From: Agrocybe praecox
Lineage: Eukaryota > Basidiomycota > Agaricomycetes > Agaricales > Agrocybaceae
DNA length: 64,000 nt
Direction of reading: 5' to 3'
Assembly (NCBI GenBank): GCA_964017145.1
Contig: OZ024845.1
Span: 1,612,001-1,676,000, forward strand
Part shown: positions 1-8,926 of the stretch, piece by piece
Layout of the letters: each line of letters begins with the position of its first letter
Position numbering within the stretch: the first letter of the stretch is position 1
The notes under the pieces: model-generated
What the model saw: the letters and a program-made list of their open reading frames with translations, nothing else
The model's database searches: none
What the model was told of the DNA's origin: nothing
Position numbers and translations under genes: made by a program

Positions 1-2730
1 TAAATGCAATGGTTTGAATTCAAGGTATCTTTGCCATGTATTGCCCCCACGATTATCAGGACCCTTCCTATTATCAGGAGCTTTGTGCCAATTCTTGATC
101 AAGTGAATCTGAATTGTATTTGCTCGTAGCGCTCTCGCTGGCCAATGGGATAATCTCATCTCTATACCAGTCGTTCGAATCCACGGTTATGTGTATAAAG
201 AACATGCTCTTTCCTTGCGATTGGTCAAACCCAAGCCTGGTTGAGTCCTCAGCTAATTCGGCGGATGGCCCGGGCCGTTTACTCAGACGCCACGGTCACA
301 TGTCTCCCACGCGCCTATTAATTGGAATGCCGGAAATTTGTCGAGGCCTTCTTTTCTCTTCCCCATTACCTCTCATTACACTCTCGAGCTTATCTCTGCT
401 GTTAATCATTGAACCTTCCAAATTCTGCACTAGCCGAACAAGTCATGCCTACCTTCAATTATCGCCTCTTAGAGATTTTCTTTCTCATGAGTCATCATCG
501 ATATCTTTGGCATCCTTTCAATGACTCGCCGTGTGAAGATGGAAGTTAAACTCGTGCATAACAGACATCTTCTCTCAATCATGATGATCAGAACTGGATC
601 AGAAACACATCATTCCGGTGGGTGTACCCACAAGTTATCGTATGGTCAATATCTGTCGGCCATGAATTATTGATGGCTTTTACCATCGGCTTCAATCCTG
701 GACTTACACTTATTTCCTCCTTGATATTTGGATTTTCGCTTCGAGTATGTGCCCGCTCGATTTCGCTATCGTACTGCAACATGCAAGATGCTTCTACTAC
801 TAGCCTCTAGGAAGCTCGAGCTACTCAGGGATGATTTACATCGTGCGAAAACGACGAGTGGAATTTAAGACCAGAGTTTCTTTATCCAAATTCCGAAAAC
901 ATACGATCGTGCGATATTTCTCTCTGGTTATCCCCGACGCTCCTTCAGGGTTCACCTCCCCAACGCTTCAAATAGCGAGTTGAATCAGAACTTTTCTTTG
1001 TTGCAATAATATTACTAGAAGCTTGATTCTTGGGTCATATTTTCAAGGTGAAAGAATGGGACATTGGCTAATAAAAAGTTCAGATCTGAACAACGCCTCA
1101 TGACTCCTGAGTTCCCAAGGCTGTAACTAGTCAAGCTGGTTATCAGCCCACAATCGCGAGACATGCGTGAGAGAGGAATTAGAGGAGTGGGATGGACCTC
1201 AACGTCGGCCCTGGAGATTTTCCGACCCATCGAGCAAAAAAGAGCTATATGCGCCTTAAATAAGTTAAGATAATCCGGCGCCCGCAATTGTGGCTGGGAG
1301 TTGGCTTCTAGATCAATGGGGTGCAGTTTTCTAACAGTTAACTTGAAGGTTTGAAATTTCGGAACTCGCTTTGGGTAAGTAGTTCGATTGGTACCGTCGA
1401 TTAAGTTTTAAGCTTTAAATTGATGCAATCAAAAACAAACCCTTTTGGAGGCACTTGAGGGGTGGAAATTTGGAATAACGAGTTGCTGACGACCTGCATC
1501 CTGTGCCTCTGTATGACTTTTGGAACCATAGATTAGTGCAATCCAGGATTTCTAAATAACTTGCTCAAAATACTATCTTTGAGAACACTGAAATTGCGAG
1601 AAAAACCGCCGTTTAAGTTTTTTTTTCTGTTCATTTTTTACATATATACAGTGGCAGTTTGAACAACCGTTAACGATTTAACCGGCATAAGTGAAGAATA
1701 TGAAGGCTGGAAAGGACGAACGAGTATAATGCAGCAGAGCCGAGGGTTATGTGACGTGTCTGAGTTTGAAATAAAGCCGTTTATGAACTAGGAAGGGGGG
1801 AAGGGCCTCTTTCTAGATAAACGTTTAGAAAAGGGTGTTTCCATCCATCTGAGTTGGGTTTCTATATTTCATGATGCACCTGACAAGCGGCATCATGGCT
1901 TAGAACTAAATTCTGTAACTAGAAACGTTCTAAATCGTTAAGGAAATCTGTGGGTAGGAAAGAATAGAATAGCGTTTCCGAATTCATGACATCACACCGA
2001 GAATAAAAATCGCGAAACGGCTTTGAAGATATAAAATGTCTCCCAGGATTTCATAGGTTTGTCGGCTATACTTGTATTTAACCATGTCTATCAATGATAG
2101 CGTTAACGGGAGGGAGAAGAAAGGAAAAGGACAATAAAGATGACAGTCATACCCCCCTCTGCGTCATGAATCCAATTTGAGTAATGATGCATATTGCTCG
2201 TTTATCTTTAATCCAGTTTAACCTGAGTATTGAAGGTTAATTAAATGTCACAATTAGTGCCAGTGTTGAGAACAAATTGGAATTTGAAGACCGAGGTGAC
2301 ATGGTGTTTTCGAGGAAGTTGTCATCTGAATCGGCGCCGCGTGTTATCCTGTGCATACGAAAAATGTGAACGCATGGGGCGTTGGGGAACTTCCTACGTA
2401 GTGTTGTTCTTCGAACACTTTTTTATGTATAGTTAATGCTTGAGAATTAAGCTGCCGGATCTTCCATGGGCAGAGATAAACCTGGCCTAGGCATATCGGA
2501 TCCAAAGGAAAGAGATTCGATATTTCTTTGAGACGTAAATTTCTCTTCGCGCCATTGTCGACACCCGACCGCGCAGAAAAGAAAAGAACCATGTAAAGAC
2601 GACGGCGACGGCAAGCGGTGGAATGCAGTGATGGCCGACTGTGGGAAACGTCTGAGTGCTGCCATATCGGTCCACGTCTGCATCACAACGTTCCCTGTTT
2701 ACGACCTCGTCCCTGTATTCCTCCTCCAAG
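1..2730. other. left flank, no gene supported
   Basis: No reading frame here has a recognisable domain, convincing splice pattern or family resemblance. The longest open frame (114-524, plus) is low-complexity Ser/Leu and not credible. The stretch just before 2731 is presumably the ERV25 promoter and 5' UTR. A gene with many short exons could have been missed. Confidence 0.5.
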
Positions 2731-3583
2731 ATGTTTCCTACATCACGGACCTTTTCTTTCACCCCGCTGTCTCTCTTCCTTCTTGTTCTTTCTTTCCTTC
2801 ATTCTGTTTCTGCCATAAAATTCAATTTACCTGCCTTCCGTTACCCGCCAACAAAGTGCATATGGAACACCGCTCATGCGAAGGCTCTTGTCATTGTCAC
2901 GGCCAACGTGGGGCCAGGGCCCAACCAGCGCGTCGACATTGAGATTGTTGACTCTGAAGACAAGAAGAATATCTACTTGAGCAAGAAAGGCATCAAAGGC
3001 GAAACTAGGCTGGCTATTACCACGCACTCAGAGGGTGATGTGGGTGTTTGTTTGAAGAATTACATTGACGGAGGTACGTCAATATGATTCATTGCCGATA
3101 CTCCTACTAATCTTGCTCTAGATGTTTCCATTGGATACGAGGAACAGTCAAAACTAAGCCGTGTAATTGACCTAGACATTGATATTGGTGCTGACGCTGT
3201 GGATTACAAGTGCGTGTGCATTGTCGGTCGTCCATACCCGTCTCTTATTCTGATTTATATCCTAGCGCCATCGCAAACCAGGAGTCACTGTCTGGATTAG
3301 AGACCGAAATGCGGAAATTAGAGGGCCTGGTGAGGGAGGTCGTAGACGAGATGAATTACCTCAAGAAACGCGAAGAACGGTTCACCAGCACAAACTGTAT
3401 GTCTTATTTGAAATTCTACCCTTGTCCTCTACTGAACAATGCCAAATATTCCTTTTTTTAGTCTCTACAAACCAACGAGTGCAGAATTTCGCATGGTTTA
3501 CGCTGATCTCTCTTGCTGCTCTCGGGGTGTGGCAAATATTCCACTTACGCGCTTTCTTCAAAAGAAAATACCTCATCGACTAG
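2731..3583 (+). CDS. ERV25: Erv25-type p24 (emp24/gp25L) cargo receptor
   Basis: Four exons, 2731-3073, 3122-3209, 3266-3396 and 3462-3583, join in frame to 227 residues. The start chosen gives a signal peptide ending ...FLHSVSA, followed by a GOLD domain (about 29-125) with the two cysteines expected of the fold. Next come a coiled coil (about 150-190, containing LEGLVREVVDEMNYLKKREE) and one transmembrane helix (about 196-218). The short cytosolic tail KRKYLID is typical of the p24-delta/Erv25 class, which recruits coat proteins. Family role: type I membrane protein of COPII/COPI vesicles sorting cargo between ER and Golgi. An in-frame ATG 75 nt upstream (2656) would only add residues before the signal peptide. 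A single-copy housekeeping gene, it marks the left edge outside the NLR region. Confidence 0.93.
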
Positions 3584-4366
3584 AATACGTTGTCTTTTGT
3601 CAATGCTACTAAATGCATCTCTTACGGCGTGTTGGAGAGGGTGAACTGAAGACGTTAGTTACTTTGAAATATCTTTAATTGCGCGCGCTAAGTCTTGGAT
3701 GCACATTTTGTATACGTACGCTCACATGCTTTAATGGCTATTTATCTTGATTGAGGAAGAGGGCTTGTGCCTCGTTGCAGATCTGTGGGGCCATTTTCAG
3801 CCATTTTCCCGGGATCGAGTTACCCTTTCTACTTGGTAAGATCCCAGAAGATCCCTGCAATGCTACTAATAGAACCGAGACATCCGTGGGACTTGACGAA
3901 GTGCTCATCGCCTATGTTTCTCTTTTACAACAAGCTTGACTAATTTCCCCGTTCACAGAACGTACCCACTGCCAGCACCTCGTTGTCTCTCTCGTGGCGC
4001 ATCCCTTGGTACTCGACCATTGTCTCTAGTGATCCACCCTGATTTTTTATCTGGGTCATTGTCATCAACAACGCGCCGAGTTAACAGCTTGTCCTGTCCG
4101 CTCTGAAAGGCTTTTGTCTGGTGGTATCTGGGGCTTGTGTTGACTTTCCGTGGAGTCGTTCTTGAGCCACTCATCGCCATTGTCCACAATAGTTTATCTT
4201 CGCTTCAACCACAATTTCTTTCTTCGTGGATAACTCCTTCCCGTCTTTAAACGCGATTACTCTTTTCAAGCGCCACACAACAAGGTAAAGCCCCAACTAT
4301 CGACTCCCATCTCGTACTAAATGCCGTTATAGTCTATCTAAACATAAACCGCTAATTTTCAAGAAA
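3584..4366. other. intergenic, ERV25 3' end to F-box gene
   Basis: No gene seen. The right part (about 4200-4366) is pyrimidine-rich and is the likely 5' UTR and promoter of the F-box gene at 4367. Confidence 0.5.
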
Positions 4367-6628
4367 ATGTCGTCCATTACAAGACTCTGTTCGGAAGACC
4401 TTCTACGAATCTTCATGCACAATAGACAACAAGACCCCAAATATCCCTTTGATCCTGTGACGACTATGATGGCCTGCTCGCAAGTCTGCCGGCGCTGGCG
4501 AAGGATTGTCTTTCGAACCCCAACTCTATGGAATATGTGTATCGATCTGAGCAAGTCGTCTCAGATCGTCAATCACATCGTCGCTCTCTCGCGCGAAACC
4601 GTGTTTGGACCCATTGTATTTCCAAGCATCACGCCCCTTATTCTCAATAGTGCGACTGTGCGCTCAGCAATCCGACGAAAACCCGAGGTCCCGATTGTGG
4701 AAATACTTATCAGCAACGCTGTCAATGAACCACACTTTGCGAAAAAGTTTATGTCTCTGTTTACCTTGATGCCTCGTATGACTTGCTTGATTTTGAAAAT
4801 GCCTCATCATGGCTGGATGATGCTCGATTTGCTGTTCAGCCTGCCCGTCTCGCACATCGAAACCCTTGTCCTCGCCCGCGAAGAAATTGATTTCGATGCC
4901 GATCGACGGAGCTCGACTGTCTTAACTCTGGAAAACGCTCTCAAGCGAGCGACAGGACCTTGGAGGTTGAAAAAGTTATTTCTCCGGGGATGCTCAGTTG
5001 ATTTGAGGGGCTCTAGGGCTCTAGTTGACCTTCAAGACCTAACACTACAACATCTGCCGCACTGTACTGCTTGGACTATTGCCAACTTGCTTGCTATACT
5101 GAAAAATACCCCCAAACTCTTGAAGCTCGATCTTCGCAATTGCTCGCAGATTCTCCAGTTGCCCGATCCCCGAAGCGATCTCAGGAACAATGCTAATGCT
5201 GGCAACAACAACAACAACATTGGTGTAATGGTAGCGCCCTCTCCGACGCAACCTGCTGGACCTGCTCGTCAGGAAGACGCCGGGGGACACGCTGCCATAC
5301 AACTGAGCCATTCACCTCACGAAGCTCATAACGGAACAGTTGCTCTCATGCCTGCTAATCCTCCCACTCCAGCGCGGAGGAATTCACGTAAAAGAAAGGA
5401 AAAATTTGACGAACCAATGCCCCCGCCCCCCAATTCGAAGAAAAAACAACTAGGACCCATGTTACCGCCCCCACTCCCACCCCAACCATCCACCACTCCA
5501 TCTCCAGTACCTCAAAGTAATATACCACCCCCTCCAAACGAGCCCACAACTTTGCCACACCTTACTTCACTTTTTCTTCAAGGTCCTGTGGGTCATGTTT
5601 GCGACATTTTCCGTTCTGTTATAATCCCGGTGGGATGCAACGTCTCACTACATTCTAGCAACATAGTATCTTTCCGCGTGCATAATCTTGAGGATCCGGC
5701 AAACCAAATCTTACAGGCAATGGCATGGCGCTTCGAGGACCGATCGAGGACGATGGTGATGTACGGGAACGTGCGCCCATGGACTTCTATGGTCGTATTC
5801 GTCCATGCTGGAGGTTTACAGATGCGGGTATTTGATTCGAACAACGACAGAGGGGCCGCTATGGCTCTTGTACAAAATTCGACCCAGATGAAACCTCCCA
5901 TTCAACCTCACCGGCACCCGCAGTCGCCATCCCTTTTCGAGCTCACATTCGAGTGGAACGAAGCCCTTTCACGCCCATTCGCCGACGCACCTCAAATAGA
6001 GCTACGCGTTGATCCTTTCCTCTTTTTCAAAAAACTGACAGAACACATCGGGGAAGCAACTCGGGACGTGACATTTTTACATTTCGAATACGCTTTCTTC
6101 CCTCCCTTTTCGGATCCCCAGAATGTGACACATACAGAAGTGCTACTGACTTTCCTTAAACATTTTGAAAGGGTTAAATGGATGGACAGGGTCACGACGA
6201 ACACATTCGAGTTCTTACTGCCCTATTTCATGCATCAATTCCGCGAGCACCGCGTCGCCAGCTCTAGCGGCGGTGGTTCCCGGGCCTCGGCCGAATCATC
6301 GACGAGCTCCACCTCCCGCACACCCACGCCTACTCTGGATAAAGACGGCAACGTCATTCTACCGGACCCACTAAAGTCTTTGACGAGCATACGTTTCTAC
6401 AAGATGGATTTCTCCAAAACGCCATTCGCCTATCCGTCGTTTAGGCTTAACTTCGCCGAGGTACTGGTCCTTTTCGTGGTGAAGAGACTAAACCAAAACT
6501 CATTACCCAGAATAACGAACATCATTTTTGAAGAGTGTACTGGTGTAAGACCACAGCACTTGGAAAAACTGGACAGCTTTGGAGTTGCTATTGGCCGGTA
6601 TAACACCCCGGGGGGTCAAAAATCCTAA
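4367..6628 (+). CDS. F-box protein, single exon
   Basis: Uninterrupted 753-codon frame. Residues about 5-58 form an F-box (LCSEDLLRIF, then CSQVCRRWRRIVFRTPTLW), the Skp1-binding part of SCF ubiquitin ligases. The rest resembles the diverged leucine-rich scaffold of agaricomycete F-box proteins (for example LEIL/LKLDLRNC-type strands near residue 255). It is interrupted by a low-complexity loop: an Asn run near 278, then a Lys/Pro-rich segment about 340-400 with KRKEK and PPPPP runs. A Ser-rich patch lies near 630-650. The substrate cannot be inferred. Agaricomycetes carry many such fast-evolving F-box genes. No link to the NLRs is visible except proximity, although a fragment of the DNA behind its 3' end (from about 6776) is duplicated near 12030. 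Confidence 0.88.
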   Translation: MSSITRLCSEDLLRIFMHNRQQDPKYPFDPVTTMMACSQVCRRWRRIVFRTPTLWNMCIDLSKSSQIVNHIVALSRETVFGPIVFPSITPLILNSATVRSAIRRKPEVPIVEILISNAVNEPHFAKKFMSLFTLMPRMTCLILKMPHHGWMMLDLLFSLPVSHIETLVLAREEIDFDADRRSSTVLTLENALKRATGPWRLKKLFLRGCSVDLRGSRALVDLQDLTLQHLPHCTAWTIANLLAILKNTPKLLKLDLRNCSQILQLPDPRSDLRNNANAGNNNNNIGVMVAPSPTQPAGPARQEDAGGHAAIQLSHSPHEAHNGTVALMPANPPTPARRNSRKRKEKFDEPMPPPPNSKKKQLGPMLPPPLPPQPSTTPSPVPQSNIPPPPNEPTTLPHLTSLFLQGPVGHVCDIFRSVIIPVGCNVSLHSSNIVSFRVHNLEDPANQILQAMAWRFEDRSRTMVMYGNVRPWTSMVVFVHAGGLQMRVFDSNNDRGAAMALVQNSTQMKPPIQPHRHPQSPSLFELTFEWNEALSRPFADAPQIELRVDPFLFFKKLTEHIGEATRDVTFLHFEYAFFPPFSDPQNVTHTEVLLTFLKHFERVKWMDRVTTNTFEFLLPYFMHQFREHRVASSSGGGSRASAESSTSSTSRTPTPTLDKDGNVILPDPLKSLTSIRFYKMDFSKTPFAYPSFRLNFAEVLVLFVVKRLNQNSLPRITNIIFEECTGVRPQHLEKLDSFGVAIGRYNTPGGQKS

Positions 6629-7320
6629 TCGCTTTTATTCAACTCGTTTTTCTACTTTTCGCTATTTTGTTTTCGAGTGTTTCTTGATGTTTTCCCCTCT
6701 TTCAAAAATAAAAACCTGGTTTACATATTGTTGTCCAGTTGAGTTTAGGTAGACGTTATTGCTTTCGTTGTTATGCTATCATTGCTTTTAAATGGCCTAG
6801 AGTAGATACATGCATATATACGATACCACATTGGTCGCTAGTGACTCGTTGGAGAGCGTAGTATATTACTCTATAATTAAGCAAACGCAGTTTTTTGTGT
6901 ACATTTATTTGGTTTCTATCCTTATTGTTCTTGAGTCTGTGCAAACAATGCAAACCTTTCCAGAGTCCGTTTCAACTTTCAATGTCATTTGTGTTCGCCT
7001 GGGCCAGGCTGCATCCTTTCATAGAATCATGAACCGCAATACCGTGGCCATCTGCAGCTGGTCTTTCCTCATCTTCCAATTTTCCCTGTTCAAACTTTCT
7101 TTACAAAATTTCTAGAAAAGTACACTATTATCATACCCCTAAGCCGAAGCGGAGCGAGGCCGCACCTTGTATCTTAATAATATTTCGCGTATAAGACTAC
7201 CATGGATTCGAGAGTCTGCACTCAGAGACGGTTATTCAGACCCTTCTTTTTTACGCAAATGATATAACTTTATATTTTTTACATACAAGCCGTTCGATGT
7301 AAAACACAGCATATATTATT
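6629..7320. other. F-box downstream region, partly duplicated at about 12.03 kb
   Basis: No gene seen. The stretch around 6776-6870, followed after about 300 bp by 7170-7320, reappears at about 12026-12262 with the middle part missing. The duplicated unit that includes the macrodomain gene therefore begins in this spacer. Confidence 0.6.
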
Positions 7321-8113
7321 TCAGAGCTCGTGTGTCCGTCGTACCTCCTCAGCGTATCGGTACGCATCATCCCACTCTATGAAACTCCATTTGACTGGAT
7401 CGGCGTAAGCGTTGGTGAAGTCCCGCACAGCTAAAGCCATCTGCATCGCACATCGTTCTGCAGATATGCCGCCAACTCCGGTACCCAGACCTGTCATGAG
7501 CACCCTGTGGATAGGGGTCCTTTCTGGGCTCAAATTAGCCTCGGAGAACGCTTTCCCATTATGCTCGTCCAGAGCTACAAGCAATGACCACATTAGATTA
7601 TACACGACCTCTTTGTTCCATTGAACACTTTCCGGAACACGCATAGTGGGGCAGAGCGCCAGAAACGAGCAATCATGAGGATTTTGTGGTAACGAAAGCT
7701 GTCCCGACCTCAGAGGAACGAGCATACAAGACCCTGGAGGTATGTATCCTTTCCAGCGGGAATATAAGACAGACTGGACAAGACGCGTTGGAGCCAATAA
7801 ATCGTTGGGAGATAACGTCTCAGATATGACAGAGTCGAACCTGGATTCCAAAGACTCAAGAGTGAGTGTTTCCTCTTTTTGACGACTTAAGATCCACGTA
7901 CCCTCCATCTAGGCGACCGTAAGAGTTTGCTGGAGAGACGATGCAGTCAAACTTCTTATGCTTCTCCTCTAGGTCAGATAATCTGGAACATTTGGAGGTA
8001 ACCATTGTGAACCTCTGCCGGACCGTCTCTGGAACAAATTCGCGAAATGATTTCGTCCATTCCCTGGCTAGATCACCTGAGCGATCCAAAAGAACGAATT
8101 GGGTTTGTGTCAT
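7321..8113 (-). CDS. macrodomain protein (intact copy)
   Basis: Two exons on the minus strand, 8113-7902 and 7840-7321, are separated by a 61-nt intron and join in frame to 243 residues. The splice restores the macrodomain signature FDCIVSPANSYGRLDGG followed by FDSVIS. The second hallmark, the ADP-ribose-binding glycine loop, reads GLGTGVGGIS near residue 190. Macrodomains bind or hydrolyse ADP-ribose derivatives; whether this one is a hydrolase cannot be told. The start MTQTQF was chosen because the domain begins directly after it; an ATG three codons upstream is also possible. A GGTGAGT donor-like site near 8205 hints at an upstream untranslated exon. The gene is head-to-head with the NLR starting at 8927. 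A frameshifted copy lies at 12263-13053. Confidence 0.85.
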
Positions 8114-8507
8114 TACTGGCATAAGCGTAGAGGACAGGAGTAGGCTTGAAATTGAGGAAACAAGCTCGAGACAGAAGTATTGCAAAGCGACCAGATCCAC
8201 TCACCTTTAAAAAATGCAAATAAATTTAGTTGACCTAGCAATTATTAACTATGATTGGTTTTATTCTCTAGACGAGCGCGAAACTCTTTGAGCGCCGTAG
8301 AAAGATTGGTGCAAAACTAGTGCAAAGTTCAAAGTTCTGATCTTCAGACTCAGTCAGCTTCAATCAAGCACATCAATGACGAACGGAACCGGACCGCGTG
8401 ATGACGGGAACAATCATTTGTCCAATCGAATTTGACGATGTACTCAGGCGTTATAATAGGTCCAATACTATGCAGATGGGTGCAAACCAAACTTCCCTAG
8501 CGCATAC

Positions 8508-8645
8508 ATGGGACCATCTATAATCGTTTCCGTTGAGGTACGTCGCAAACCCTTTGCCAAAATGATTGAGTTTGATCTCTTCTTCCACTAGACTTTTTGG
8601 CTTCCACCACGATGGTTATTTCTTCGCGTGTATTTTGGGACATGA
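8508..8645 (+). pseudogene. remnant of D-galactonate dehydratase exons 1-2
   Basis: An ATG exon (8508-8537, MGPSIIVSVE), an intron (8538-8591) and the start of exon 2 (TFWLPPRWLFLRV) match the first exons of the complete dehydratase at 13442. Similarity stops at 8629, in the middle of exon 2. The sequence then jumps to DNA corresponding to 18181 onward, and the frame ends at a TGA at 8643-8645. The copy cannot encode enzyme. It marks a 4,616-bp deletion relative to the other unit. Confidence 0.88.
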
Positions 8646-8675
8646 AATCCACAAACCTCAAAATTAACTGATGAC

Positions 8676-8700
8676 CGAACCGTATATATAGTGTATCTTG
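8676..8700 (+). promoter_or_regulatory. conserved TATA-like block upstream of the first NLR
   Basis: An alternating TATATATA run (8683-8690) follows GATGACCGAACCG and lies about 240 bp before the NLR start. The same block is found at 18226-18250 before the second NLR. A diverged form with ATATAGTAC lies near 60150 before the last one. This placement suggests a core promoter; the role is inferred. Confidence 0.45.
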
Positions 8701-8926
8701 ATACGGACTTGCCCGTTGGCTTAGCCGCAATCTAGGTGTTGGCCGCCTTTCCATCAACAAGCGCTCAGATCGACATATGATAAAGCCTGGCACTGACACC
8801 CAGGTTTTCACCCTGTTCTGGAATCTGCTCTTATCTGCAAGCAACAACGAACAAGGTTTTGAAATTAACGGCACAGGGTCCGGCAGGCGGAGATTCTCAT
8901 TGACATAGGCGCGGCCTGCTGTATAG

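Noticed and set aside
114..524. 136-codon open frame at the left end
   Set aside because: No domain, low-complexity composition and no supporting neighbours or splice signals.
7412..7624. Plus-strand frame of 70 codons within the macrodomain gene
   Set aside because: Shadow of the minus-strand macrodomain frame; repeated at 12321 only because the gene is duplicated.
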